Shown piece by piece: positions 1 to 7,663 of a DNA stretch of 20,943 bases. Below the pieces are notes generated by a model. The model saw only the letters and a list, made by a program, of their open reading frames with translations, made no database searches and was not told the origin of the DNA. Positions within the stretch are counted from its first letter, which is position 1, and every line of letters starts with the position of its first letter. The stretch is from a virus. The stretch covers positions 1 through 20,943 of the IMG/VR virus record IMGVR_UViG_3300020477_000164; one strand, written 5' to 3'. The translations under genes and the position numbers were made by a program.

Positions 1-3000
1 GCTTCCATTGATCAGCGGGACGGAACCGGACTCTACTTGGAAGAGGGAGACATCGGGGACATAGACGTTGACACCCTGATGGACCGAGAGCTTGTCATAA
101 AAGATGAGGATGGGCGGTATCGGGTGAGCAGTATTGGCATGCGTATCATGTCTTGGGAGCCATCCGACACTATCGGTGAGTTTTCCGAAATGGCCGACGA
201 GGACTACGACGACCGGTGGTCCTTGGGTTCATTCAACGGGTTGGATGAAATCGAGATTGAGGAGATGGGCTGGGCCACCCTGAACGGGGAGATGGCACTG
301 AGGAACTCCCCGCACGAGGGGAAGGTGATGGACCTGATCAAGGAGATTTGGTCTGGCAACGAGAGGGGCCAGATCGTTCGTTGGCTCAGGGAAAACGACA
401 GCAAGGCCCTCAAGAAGGTTGTGGACTCAGTTTGGTCTAAGGAGTACAACGCCCTCCTCAAGGAGGCTGATGGGGAACTGGTTCGTTTCGTTGACCAGAT
501 CAGGAAGAGGATGCTGTCGGGCAAAAGGACCCGAGACGTGAAGGCTGGCGACGCTGAGTGGAAGCTGCTCAACAGGGCGCAGTTCGTCGTTCCATCACCG
601 AACGAGTACAAGCAGCTAGAAGCCAGTACCGACCGTCTGTCCGTAAAGATTCACGACCTAGAACTCACTGAAGACTACTGGGACGAAACCTCAAAGCATC
701 ATGTCGACGAGCGGACTAGGCAAGCCGTGGACAAGGTGCGTGCTTTTGAACACATCAGAACACCTAAAGAAATACGGACCCACCTAGAGGACGAGGTCAA
801 AGGGCAGTCTGAGTTCAACAAGGACCCTCTGGGAACAATAAAGAGTCTTATCCAGAAGGGACTGGAGGGTCAGGTGTTCACGTCAAAGGACTGGGTGCTT
901 GCCGAGATGGGCCATGCCCACATCCTTTCGATGCTGGACGCTGGAAAGCTGACAGCGGCTGAGATGGAGAGGATGACTCAGCAGAAGATTTGGCTGGCTA
1001 TGTACTCCAACGAGGCTGCTTCTGAGTGGGGCCGTGCTGGCTCGATGATGAGGGACAGGGTTGAGTCGGTGAAGGACCGGTCGAAGCGAGCAATCGACAA
1101 GGCCCTGTATGCTCCGTCCGAGAGGCTGAAAAGAAGGATCGGCAGGGCGAAGACTCTCAAGCAGTGGGACAAGGTGAAGAAGCTGCGACAGGAATGGCAC
1201 AACGAAAACCGAAGGGTGGAGCGTTCCCTGATAGCCAAGGGCTGGGACTTCAATCAGCTGGAAAAGTACATGGGCAGCAGGGAAGCTGTGGAGTCGTTCG
1301 TGTACGAGGTCATGAGGGAGAAGGGCGAGGTTGGCACTGTAGCCAGTATCGCCTATGAGATTTGGGTCAACTTCATCTTGTCTGGACCCCTGACCCACGC
1401 AGCGAACATAAGCAGTAACATATTGATGTCCGCTTATGAGTTTGGACCCAAGAGGATTGCCGAATCCTTGTTGAACGAGGTGGCCGTGCAGGCTGGCCTT
1501 GGTGACAAAATGGCACCTAGGATTGGTGAGCTTCCCCACCTTTACGTGGCCATGGGCAAGGGGTTTATTCAAGGGGCCAAGTATTTCTGGAGATCCATAG
1601 TCACTGAGGACAGTGCGTTCGAGAAGGCTCTGGGTGTAGACAAGTCCAGAACCAAGATAGAGAGTTCTCACCTGAAGCAGATCGGCGGGCCGGGGTCATG
1701 GAACAGGGGTGTTGGCGGAAAGGCTGCGGTTATTGCTGGAAGGGGTCTTAGACTTACCGGCACAACATTCCTGAACGCAATGGACTCGTGGCAAAAGAGT
1801 GTGAACGCCCACGCAGAGGTTGTGGCACTGGCCTACAGGGATGCGAAGTTTCAGGGGCTTGTCGACGATCAGGTTGGTCAGTACATGGACAACGTGATCA
1901 ACGATAAATCACACCGTCTATGGACAGACGCACTCGTCAAAGCTCGTGACACAGTGTTCCAAGGCGAGCCTTCCATTGCTGGACGTGCAGCACTTACAGT
2001 CAGGGGGACAGTCCCCGGTGCTAAGTGGCTCATGCCGTTTATCCTGACACCCGACAACATCTTGCGGAAGGGAATCTCTTATTCTCCTCTGGGTGCTGGG
2101 CAGTGGGGATACGGAGTGTACAAGGGATTCACTGAGGGCGATTGGTCTGGGATGGGCGAGAAAAGCGTCCAGCAGATGATCGCTTATTCCATTGTCCTTA
2201 TGATGCTGGGCGACGACGAGGAGGAGCCATGGATAACTGGCACTGTCCCATCGCAGCCAAAGGAGTGGGCTGGTCAGGCTAGGTCTCAGACGATACCGGC
2301 GATGTCCATCAAGGTTGGCCATGCAGAAAACGGGGACGCGATATACCGGTCTTACGCTCGCATAGAACCTTTTGCGACCATGCTGTCGCTATCAAAAGAC
2401 ATCGTTGTCATGGCCAGAAGTAAGTCGGTGAACCTAGAGGAGGCGTGGTTCAAGCTTACAGAGTCTGTTGTGGAGATGACCAAAGACAAGACATTCCTGA
2501 GGACGGTTGCAGACCTGTCGGTGTTTTTGAACAACCCAAAAAACGGCGCGAGAAGGATCGCTGGGGGATTCATAACGTCTGCCGTTCCCAATATGTACAA
2601 GCAAATCCGCAAGGCAAGCAGGGAATACAAAAAAGAGAGGCGGGACTGGGGGGATGACGGTCGGTTTGAGATGTGGATGAAGGGGAACATCATGAAGATG
2701 GAGCTTCCCTTTTTCGAGGAGTACGACAAGTACGACCAGTACGGCAAAAAGATCCCAGAGAACTGGACGCCGAACTCTTCTCACAAGTCCAGCTTCTGGT
2801 ACAAACTGCTTGTTCCAGCAAAAACAAAGAGTGTACACGAGGGGGTTGCTGACAAGATCCTAAGGAGATGGAACGACCAAAACCCAGACAAGGATCGAAA
2901 AGGCATAGAGGAACTGGACCCATACTTCCTGATCAAGGGTGTTAGGCGTTACCTAACTAAGCCAGAGTATGAAGAGTACACCAGACTCACGGGGCAAGTG

Positions 3001-3504
3001 TTCAAAACACTGGTCGACTCAGAGGCCGTGGATATCGAAGAGCCTACAGAAGGGTATGTCGAAAACCTTTGGAACTCAAACTGGAGTGCGGCGAGGTCAG
3101 CGTCGCAGGCGATTCTAAAAAAGAAGTGGGCTGGCCTCCCCTACAACGACGAAGCTGAGAAAATTGGACAGCAGGTGTACCAAAACAACATAAACAAAAG
3201 GATAGCTGTACTAGGCAAGCCTAATCATGTGCTTTGGAAGCAGAAGCCGGAAGTGATGAAGCTTCCTATTGCCAAGAGAAAGCAGATGCTGGACGCTGAA
3301 CAGAAGGAACTTCTGGAAGAGAAGAAGGAAGCTGTTGAGTGGCTGGTGCAGCAGGGCTACACTGAAGAGAACTTCCCCCGTCTAACTGACAGGAAATGGT
3401 CAGAAAGCCGGGGCAGAGCATTGGGGTCATTCAAGAACTTGAGCAGGGGGGTAAAAGGTGCGAGGAAGCGAACTGTTCCACCACGAGTTGAAGCTACTAG
3501 GTGA
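1..3504 (+). CDS. Large phage virion (internal/ejected-type) protein, 5' truncated
   Basis: The reading frame is open from the first base, so the TTG at 37 is probably internal and the gene starts outside the window; at least 1167 residues are present. The protein is charged and largely helical, with a more hydrophobic centre. Around nt 1366-1425 it contains W-V-N-x-I-L-S-G-P-L-T-H-x-x-N-x-x-S-N, which matches the 'LLSGPxTHxxNxxxN' signature I know from very large phage internal virion and polyvalent proteins. A glycine/aromatic stretch around nt 2040-2220 may be membrane-active. The C-terminus is basic. By family it is likely packaged in the capsid and ejected with the DNA, but no enzymatic motif is visible to me. 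The next gene starts inside its 3' end (47 nt overlap), which indicates translational coupling. Confidence 0.75.
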   Translation, partial: ASIDQRDGTGLYLEEGDIGDIDVDTLMDRELVIKDEDGRYRVSSIGMRIMSWEPSDTIGEFSEMADEDYDDRWSLGSFNGLDEIEIEEMGWATLNGEMALRNSPHEGKVMDLIKEIWSGNERGQIVRWLRENDSKALKKVVDSVWSKEYNALLKEADGELVRFVDQIRKRMLSGKRTRDVKAGDAEWKLLNRAQFVVPSPNEYKQLEASTDRLSVKIHDLELTEDYWDETSKHHVDERTRQAVDKVRAFEHIRTPKEIRTHLEDEVKGQSEFNKDPLGTIKSLIQKGLEGQVFTSKDWVLAEMGHAHILSMLDAGKLTAAEMERMTQQKIWLAMYSNEAASEWGRAGSMMRDRVESVKDRSKRAIDKALYAPSERLKRRIGRAKTLKQWDKVKKLRQEWHNENRRVERSLIAKGWDFNQLEKYMGSREAVESFVYEVMREKGEVGTVASIAYEIWVNFILSGPLTHAANISSNILMSAYEFGPKRIAESLLNEVAVQAGLGDKMAPRIGELPHLYVAMGKGFIQGAKYFWRSIVTEDSAFEKALGVDKSRTKIESSHLKQIGGPGSWNRGVGGKAAVIAGRGLRLTGTTFLNAMDSWQKSVNAHAEVVALAYRDAKFQGLVDDQVGQYMDNVINDKSHRLWTDALVKARDTVFQGEPSIAGRAALTVRGTVPGAKWLMPFILTPDNILRKGISYSPLGAGQWGYGVYKGFTEGDWSGMGEKSVQQMIAYSIVLMMLGDDEEEPWITGTVPSQPKEWAGQARSQTIPAMSIKVGHAENGDAIYRSYARIEPFATMLSLSKDIVVMARSKSVNLEEAWFKLTESVVEMTKDKTFLRTVADLSVFLNNPKNGARRIAGGFITSAVPNMYKQIRKASREYKKERRDWGDDGRFEMWMKGNIMKMELPFFEEYDKYDQYGKKIPENWTPNSSHKSSFWYKLLVPAKTKSVHEGVADKILRRWNDQNPDKDRKGIEELDPYFLIKGVRRYLTKPEYEEYTRLTGQVFKTLVDSEAVDIEEPTEGYVENLWNSNWSAARSASQAILKKKWAGLPYNDEAEKIGQQVYQNNINKRIAVLGKPNHVLWKQKPEVMKLPIAKRKQMLDAEQKELLEEKKEAVEWLVQQGYTEENFPRLTDRKWSESRGRALGSFKNLSRGVKGARKRTVPPRVEATR

Positions 3505-3757
3505 CCTGCACGATTCAAAGCAGGTTGACTATGGAAGGCCAGACGACCCGTTCTCCAATGTTCGGGCATCAGAGGAGTTTGGCATAGACCCGTGGATAGG
3601 CTGCATGGTCCGTGCGAACGACAAGATACGTCGCATCCAAACGTACGCCAAGAACAAAAGCCTGAAGCACGAGAGCGTGGAGGACAGCTTCCGTGACTTG
3701 GCCGTGTACTCGCTCATCGCGCTGTGCTTGTACAAAGAGCAGCACGAGGACGCCTAG
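3458..3757 (+). CDS. MazG/DUF1599-like nucleotide-modification-associated protein
   Basis: The product has 99 residues. The pattern K-x-x-D-Y-G (22-26), 'DPFSNVRASEEFGI' (30-43), W-I-G-x-M-x-R-A-N-D-K (46-56) and 'ESVEDSFRDLAVYSLIAL' (72-89) is that of small phage all-alpha NTP-pyrophosphohydrolase-like proteins, often annotated MazG-like or nucleotide modification associated domain 1. E75, D76 and D80 would be the metal-site acidic residues. The family is thought to act on nucleotides in the cytoplasm; the exact substrate cannot be read here. The start is GTG with a G-rich SD inside the preceding gene. Its stop TAG lies in a CTAG shared with the stop of the convergent gene on the other strand. 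Confidence 0.75.
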   Translation: MRGSELFHHELKLLGDLHDSKQVDYGRPDDPFSNVRASEEFGIDPWIGCMVRANDKIRRIQTYAKNKSLKHESVEDSFRDLAVYSLIALCLYKEQHEDA

Positions 3758-4011
3758 CCGTCTGGTGTAGAGGAAAACCTCGGCTCATTGAGGATCTTGT
3801 GGATCTCGAACTCGTTTTTCAGTCCACAAAAAGAATCCAAAATGTCGCACACGTCCTCTAGTTCAAGAGGCCCGTCGTCATTTGACCAGCGGTACAGGAT
3901 GTCCACTAGTCCATTCCTCTCAAGGTCCAGTGACTTCTCTGAGTCATCTGTCCTGATGATGTAAGTGTGACCATCTGTGAAACACTCTATCTCAAAAAGC
4001 GTCTTTCCCAT
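3754..4011 (-). CDS. Small acidic hypothetical protein on the opposite strand
   Basis: About 85 residues with normal amphipathic, acidic composition, for example 'GKTLFEIECFTDGHTYIIR' near the N-terminus. I do not recognise the family. The gene is convergent to the MazG-like gene and their stop codons share one palindromic CTAG (3754-3757). It is divergent from the nuclease gene. It fills a 250-base gap that has no rightward reading frame, and this supports it being real. Two starts are possible: ATG at 4011 (chosen) or TTG at 4017; neither has a clear SD. It is the only leftward gene in the left half of the window, so it may be a late-acquired or separately expressed gene. Confidence 0.5.
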   Translation of the reverse strand: MGKTLFEIECFTDGHTYIIRTDDSEKSLDLERNGLVDILYRWSNDDGPLELEDVCDILDSFCGLKNEFEIHKILNEPRFSSTPDG

Positions 4012-4033
4012 TTTCAAGCTCGCTTTTTACCTT

Positions 4034-4052
4034 GACGGGGAGGCTCCCCGTC
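4034..4052. repeat. Perfect 8-bp inverted repeat between divergent genes
   Basis: GACGGGGA and TCCCCGTC flank a 3-base loop. It lies between the divergent starts of the small leftward gene and the nuclease gene. No T-run follows on either strand, so it is more likely an operator or mRNA hairpin than an intrinsic terminator. No sigma70-like promoter is obvious beside it. Confidence 0.45.
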
Positions 4053-4089
4053 CCCATCATAGCAGTTCACCCACGAAGGAGGACGAGCC

Positions 4090-5160
4090 GTGTACGCATA
4101 CTTGCGTGAGGCGTTCTCGGTCATAGATGAAATGGCCAAGGACAACGAGTTGGTAGCCACCCAGTGCAGTGCCTTGATGACGGCCTATGCCGCCGAGTAC
4201 CACAGCACCAACTCTAACTATGAGATCGTTGAAATAGAGAAGGTCTATACCGCCCCACTCCGCAACTTGGACCCGAAGGGCCGAATAAGCAGGAAGTGGA
4301 CTCTGGCAGGCAAGATCGACAAGCTGATCAAAGTGGACGGCGAGCATTACCTCGTTGACCACAAGACCACATCAATGCCGATTGCTGACCCTGACGCCAA
4401 TTACTGGAGGAACCTCAGGATCGAGAGTCAGCCTAGGCACTACGAGATCCTGATGTACTCCAATGGCGTTCCGCTCAGGGGCATCATCTGGGATGTGGTC
4501 AAGAAGCCAACAACAAAACCACGCAAGATAACCGAGGCCGTTCGCGCCCACACTAGGAACACTGGCCTCTACATGGGGGAACGTGTTTCAGACGCAACGC
4601 TCAAGGAACTCCTGTCCATAGACAGAGAGAACATGGAGATGTATCACGTCCGTCTTGTGAAGGAAGTGATGGAGAACAGGGACAAGTTCTTCAAGCGTAA
4701 GAGCATCACGCTAACGACTGAGGAACTAGAGCAATACAACCGTTCTTTGTGGCAGGTGTCAGAGGACATGACGGCCACAATGAAGAGGACGGAGAAAACT
4801 CAGATGACCCCGTACAACCCATCTGGTTGCATGATGTGGAACACGCCGTGCCAATACCTAGGCATCTGTTCTCACCATGACGACCCGAGCAGCCAGAACT
4901 GGCAGCACACAGCGGATGTACACCCTGAGCTTGAGGGTGAGGCTTCACCTCAGGGTAACAGGTCATTGCTTACGAACAGCAGGGCGAAGTGTTTTCAGCT
5001 TTGCCCGACAAAACATCACTATCGCTACGTGATGGGACTGGAGAGGGTTCGCGAAGAAGTGAAGCCCGCTCTGTTTTTTGGAAACGTCTGGCACGCAGCA
5101 ATGGATGCGTGGTGGGCGGCAGTTTCTGGTTACGAAAGGGGAGACGATGCCACCAACTAA
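4090..5160 (+). CDS. PD-(D/E)XK RecB/Cas4-like exonuclease, apparently circularly permuted
   Basis: The product has 356 residues. The catalytic core is near the N-terminus: E50, 'AGKID' with D77, 'VDHKTTS' with D90-x-K92, and the Q-x-x-x-Y motif at Q114/Y118. C247, C254 and C260 look like the C-terminal cysteines of the 4Fe-4S form (AddB/Cas4-like), followed by a 'DVHPELEG' tail typical of the natural end of these proteins. After a short linker comes what is normally the N-terminus: S-R-A-K-C-F-Q-L-C-P (297-306, giving the expected fourth cysteine C305), 'YRYVMGLERVREE' and the motif-I histidine in F-G-N-V-W-H335-A-A-M-D. All parts are present but in permuted order. The GTG start has SD AAGGAGG; an in-frame stop lies 30 bases upstream, so nothing is missing 5'. 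In phages this nuclease travels with the Sak4-like ATPase and SSB-like genes that follow, as part of a recombination module. Confidence 0.82.
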   Translation: MYAYLREAFSVIDEMAKDNELVATQCSALMTAYAAEYHSTNSNYEIVEIEKVYTAPLRNLDPKGRISRKWTLAGKIDKLIKVDGEHYLVDHKTTSMPIADPDANYWRNLRIESQPRHYEILMYSNGVPLRGIIWDVVKKPTTKPRKITEAVRAHTRNTGLYMGERVSDATLKELLSIDRENMEMYHVRLVKEVMENRDKFFKRKSITLTTEELEQYNRSLWQVSEDMTATMKRTEKTQMTPYNPSGCMMWNTPCQYLGICSHHDDPSSQNWQHTADVHPELEGEASPQGNRSLLTNSRAKCFQLCPTKHHYRYVMGLERVREEVKPALFFGNVWHAAMDAWWAAVSGYERGDDATN

Positions 5161-5968
5161 GACGAAGACAACTTCTAACTGGCTGAAGAATGTCCGCAAG
5201 GGCATTGCGAAGCGGCCACCTTCTATGGTCATTGCTGGACCGGCTGGGGTGGGGAAGAGCAGCCTTGCTGGGAACATTCCCAAGAGTCTGGTCATGCCTT
5301 TTGGTCAGGAGGACACGTGGGATCTGCTGAAGTCCAGTGGGTCTGTTCCTGCTGATCTTCCTGTCCTGCGTCCTGCTAGGACCTACAGTGACATGATGGA
5401 GATGATTGGGGAGGTTACCGAGGAGGACCATGACTACAGGTTCTTGGTGATCGACACCATCACTTGTGCTGAGAGGATTACTCACGAGAGCGTGTGTAAC
5501 CGAGAGTTCTCTGGCGACTGGTCCGACAGGGGCTTCTTGGGTTTCAACAGAGGGTACGAGGTTTCACTGAGCGACTGGAGGGAATTCATAAACGCCCTTG
5601 ATCGACTCAGGGATGAGAGGGACATGGGTATTGTTCTTCTTGGCCACACAAAGGTGGCACCCTACCGGAACCCAGTTGGTGCGGATTACGACCGGTTCAC
5701 GGTTGACCTTCACCACAAGACGTGGAGCCTTACGCATCGCTGGTGTGATGCTGTGCTGTTCTACAACTACTGGATTGATGTTGATGAGTCTGGCCTCAGA
5801 GCCAAGGGTAAAGGTGGACACGCAAGAGTCCTCCACACACAGCACTCAGCAGCGTTTGACGCCAAGAACCGCTTTGGGTTGCCACCTGAGATTGAGGGTG
5901 GGGACAGTGGGGCAGAGGCTTGGGCAAACCTGAAGAGTGCAATCGTTGAAGCTAGGAGAGAAGCATGA
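5147..5968 (+). CDS. Sak4-like RecA-fold ATPase (phage recombinase)
   Basis: The product has 273 residues. Walker A is GPAGVGKSS (31-39) and Walker B is 'RFLVIDT' with D103. The RecA-like core continues with 'GIVLLGHTKVAPYRNP' and a C-terminal 'NRFGLPPEIEGG' segment, the layout of phage AAA/RecA-type ATPases of the Sak4 group. These proteins bind ssDNA and promote annealing or strand exchange with a phage SSB. The ATG at 5147 was chosen over upstream in-frame starts because AAAGGGGAGACG precedes it; it overlaps the nuclease gene by 14 nt. The stop overlaps the next start (ATGA), so nuclease, ATPase and SSB-like protein form a coupled operon. Confidence 0.85.
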   Translation: MPPTKTKTTSNWLKNVRKGIAKRPPSMVIAGPAGVGKSSLAGNIPKSLVMPFGQEDTWDLLKSSGSVPADLPVLRPARTYSDMMEMIGEVTEEDHDYRFLVIDTITCAERITHESVCNREFSGDWSDRGFLGFNRGYEVSLSDWREFINALDRLRDERDMGIVLLGHTKVAPYRNPVGADYDRFTVDLHHKTWSLTHRWCDAVLFYNYWIDVDESGLRAKGKGGHARVLHTQHSAAFDAKNRFGLPPEIEGGDSGAEAWANLKSAIVEARREA

Positions 5969-6453
5969 GTTCTTACGAAGAAGGTCGTTACGAGTGTACA
6001 GTTATGGGTCAGGGTTTCGGGACTGCTGGAGAAAAGCAGACCCCGTACTTTGGGATTGAGATCCTTCCCCACAAGTACATTGGGGCAGAAGGCGAGTTCG
6101 TTGTGGACGCGAAGTTCACTAGGACCGTCAAGCTGTGGATGAACAGTGACTCCAACGTGGAGCGATCATCCGAGTACCTCAAGGACTTGGGGTGGGATGG
6201 CAAGTTCAAGGACCTTGAGCCGGGGGGTTCCTGCGACCTGACCGGAATGACTGTCGAATTAGTGAACAAGCACCACCACACAGATAGTGGGAAGGTGTGG
6301 GACAGTTTTGAGTTCCCTTTTAGGGGTGAGGCACTGGCCACCATCGCAAACGATAACAGTATCGCTGCGAAGCTGGACCGTCTCTACAAGACCTCTAGCG
6401 GTCCTCAGAAGGCCGCCACAGCCACTACAACGGACGAAGAGACTCCGTTCTAA
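5965..6453 (+). CDS. SSB-like protein (DUF669-type) with acidic C-terminal tip
   Basis: The product has 162 residues. The beta-rich body ('YECTVMGQGFGTAGEKQTPYF', 'FTRTVKLWMNSD') resembles DUF669-type phage proteins that accompany Sak4-like ATPases. It ends in a low-complexity linker and the tail D-E-E-T-P-F, the acidic aromatic tip by which SSB proteins recruit replication and recombination partners. ATG overlaps the ATPase stop by ATGA. An intrinsic terminator follows about 115 nt downstream, closing the operon. The single-stranded DNA-binding role rests on context and the tip; the OB fold itself is inferred. Confidence 0.75.
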   Translation: MSSYEEGRYECTVMGQGFGTAGEKQTPYFGIEILPHKYIGAEGEFVVDAKFTRTVKLWMNSDSNVERSSEYLKDLGWDGKFKDLEPGGSCDLTGMTVELVNKHHHTDSGKVWDSFEFPFRGEALATIANDNSIAAKLDRLYKTSSGPQKAATATTTDEETPF

Positions 6454-6455
6454 TA

Positions 6456-6492
6456 GAGTCCTCCTTTCGTGGGACGGGGGAGTAGTGACCCC
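6456..6492 (-). promoter_or_regulatory. Orphan leftward-type leader (CACTAC plus ACGAAAGGAGGA) without a gene
   Basis: Read on the minus strand this is GTCACTAC, a short C-rich stretch, then ACGAAAGGAGGA. That is the stereotyped leader found in front of the leftward genes between 13 and 20 kb (for example GTCACTAC-CTCA-ACGAAAGGAGA before the gene at 13567). No start codon leads into an open frame here; the SD runs into the antisense of the SSB-like gene. I infer a leftover leader from a lost or recombined gene. Chance similarity is less likely because both the box and the SD match. Confidence 0.4.
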
Positions 6493-6493
6493 C

Positions 6494-6545
6494 AACCGTT
6501 ATCGCGTCCACGGTCGCCAGCCCGTTCAAGTCGGGCATAGCGGTT
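6494..6545 (+). ncRNA. tRNA-like acceptor/T-arm fold in the 3' UTR of the recombination operon
   Basis: AACCGTTAT (6494-6502) pairs with ATAGCGGTT (6537-6545), 9 bp with one G.T wobble that favours the plus strand. Directly inside the 3' half is GCCCG-TTCAAGT-CGGGC (6520-6536), a perfect 5-bp stem with a 7-nt T-loop-like sequence. Only 17 nt lie in place of the D and anticodon arms, so this is not a complete tRNA. It could be a tRNA remnant, an attachment-site-like tRNA fragment or an mRNA 3' structure. Confidence 0.4.
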
Positions 6546-6565
6546 TTAGCCAAGGATGGCACATC

Positions 6566-6586
6566 GGGGCAGGGAGGCCCCTTTTT
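6566..6586 (+). terminator. Rho-independent terminator after the SSB-like gene
   Basis: The stem GGGGC / GCCCC encloses a 6-nt loop and is followed directly by TTTTT. It closes the nuclease-ATPase-SSB operon. On the minus strand the same stem precedes the orphan leftward leader, much as stems do between the leftward genes. Confidence 0.75.
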
Positions 6587-6659
6587 GAGGCGAAATTGTG
6601 GCAACCATGTGGGAAATTAGAGGCTGTAAAACTATGAGGGCGGTTCAGCTTCATCGCCT

Positions 6660-6780
6660 GTATGCCTACATGGGTCTGTTACCCGACCGGTTTCGCAAAC
6701 CGGATGCTGGGGGCGTGAAAATCGAGGCAATGTCTGGCCGACATCCTCGGGGGACACAAGCTACAAACACGTAGCCAGCA
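6660..6780. other. Gene-free stretch with nested inverted repeats (possible structured RNA)
   Basis: No gene fits between the terminator and about 6840. The stretch holds GGGT/ACCC, CCGGTTT-CGC-AAACCGG (a perfect 7-bp stem), and then TGCTGG/CCAGCA closing over two hairpins: CGAGG-ATGTC/GACAT-CCTCG and GCTAC/GTAGC. The first two stems look superficially like D and anticodon arms, but the D-loop is too short and there is no T-arm or acceptor, so it is not a tRNA. It may be the 5' UTR of the next operon. Confidence 0.35.
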
Positions 6781-6839
6781 GACAGACGATGCTACGATAT
6801 GGGGGAATGGTAAGTGTCCCCGATAGGCCGCGATGTATC

Positions 6840-7025
6840 ATGACACCTATACCGAACTGCCCCGACTGTGGGGTGAAGCCGGAACTGAAGGAGAACTACA
6901 TGGCAGTGGGCGGGCATCTGTTTAGCGGGGTGGAATGCCCGTCATGCAAACTGGTCGCGATGCACTTCAACACGCAGGCTGGCATAGACCTTTGGTTTGA
7001 GATGTGCGAGGAGTGGGAGGATTAG
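6840..7025 (+). CDS. Small zinc-ribbon protein, Lar-like
   Basis: About 61 residues with 'CPDCG' near the N-terminus, a second 'CPSC' about 26 residues later, and the ending 'AGIDLWFEMCEEWED'. Two CxxC knuckles followed by an A-x-x-x-W helix are the layout of small phage zinc-ribbon proteins of the restriction-alleviation (Lar) type. Function cannot be assigned from this alone. The start is uncertain: ATG 6840 lacks a good SD, and in-frame ATGs at 6789 and 6807 would extend the protein. Confidence 0.5.
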   Translation: MTPIPNCPDCGVKPELKENYMAVGGHLFSGVECPSCKLVAMHFNTQAGIDLWFEMCEEWED

Positions 7026-7119
7026 TGGGCGACATACATCCCGTGCTTTTGTCCACCAAGGTTGTGGTGGTGGTTCAGTTTTTTTCCCTGTGTTTCCTTT
7101 TGTTGTCTGGTTCTTTGAC

Positions 7120-7404
7120 ATGGAAAAAAAGGCGTTGAAAATCGCCCTTGCTGCTCTGGTTGTGTTTCATAGCTACATTGTCGTGGCCAACGTGCTGGCA
7201 TTCTTTGTCGTGCCGTTTGTTGAGCCTTGGTACGTGGCTGTTCCAATCATGTCTGTGGTGCTGCTTCTTGTGTTTTCAAAGGTGCTGGACTGCCCGCTAA
7301 CGAACCTAGAGAACCACATCAGGAAGAAGCTAGGCATGAAAAGGATAGGTGGGTTCGTTGGGCATTACTTTATAAAGCCAATAAGGAGAAGTCGTGGGTC
7401 GTAA
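7120..7404 (+). CDS. Small inner-membrane protein with CPLTxLEN motif
   Basis: 94 residues: two strongly hydrophobic segments (about 6-31 and 38-54), then 'DCPLTNLENHIRKK' (57-70) and a basic tail 'GGFVGHYFIKPIRR'. The CPLTxLEN motif followed by a GxFxxHY element resembles DUF2784-type membrane proteins. A holin-like role is possible but there is no direct evidence. ATG at 7120 gives a compact membrane protein but lacks an SD; the frame is open upstream to 6997. The 3' end overlaps the next gene by 11 nt. Confidence 0.6.
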   Translation: MEKKALKIALAALVVFHSYIVVANVLAFFVVPFVEPWYVAVPIMSVVLLLVFSKVLDCPLTNLENHIRKKLGMKRIGGFVGHYFIKPIRRSRGS

Positions 7405-7663
7405 CTATGAGAAGGAGAGGCTGAACGAGACTAAGGCACGTAAGGCTAAGAGGGCGTCACGCAACAGGGCGAGGCGTAGGCTAAAGAACTCTGGCGTGAA
7501 TGTTGAAGGAAAGGACGTACACCATAAGGACGGGAATGCTAACAACAACAGCCTGTCCAATCTCACTACCAAGGACCCTTCTAAGAACCGGTCTGTCCCT
7601 AGGACGAAAACGGCTCGAAAGAAGCGGGTTTCAGCGATGTCCCATAAGAAAAGGAAGAAATGA
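7394..7663 (+). CDS. HNH-type small DNA-binding/endonuclease protein
   Basis: 89 residues, extremely basic. The core 'GKDVHHKDGNANNNSLSNL' (positions about 39-57) is an HNH motif: the HH pair, the D-G-N turn and the conserved N-x-x-S-N-L. N- and C-terminal arms are Arg/Lys-rich, as in short HNH proteins of podovirus-like phages. It could nick DNA or simply bind it. The GTG start follows AAGGAGAAGTC (good SD). Its TGA overlaps the next ATG. Confidence 0.7.
   Translation: MGRNYEKERLNETKARKAKRASRNRARRRLKNSGVNVEGKDVHHKDGNANNNSLSNLTTKDPSKNRSVPRTKTARKKRVSAMSHKKRKK

Noticed and set aside
883-1671. 262-codon leftward frame inside the virion protein gene
   Set aside because: Antisense shadow: no SD, unnatural His/Leu/Pro-rich composition, while the opposite frame codes for a recognisable protein.
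6494-6600. A ninth HDV-like ribozyme on either strand
   Set aside because: On the plus strand there is no room for the P1 3' strand between P3 and P4; on the minus strand no L3 consensus and no P1 with a G1.U wobble can be formed.
6660-6780. tRNA gene suggested by D-arm-like and anticodon-arm-like stems
   Set aside because: The D-loop would have only 5 nt, there is no T-arm with a TTC loop and no acceptor pairing at the right distance.
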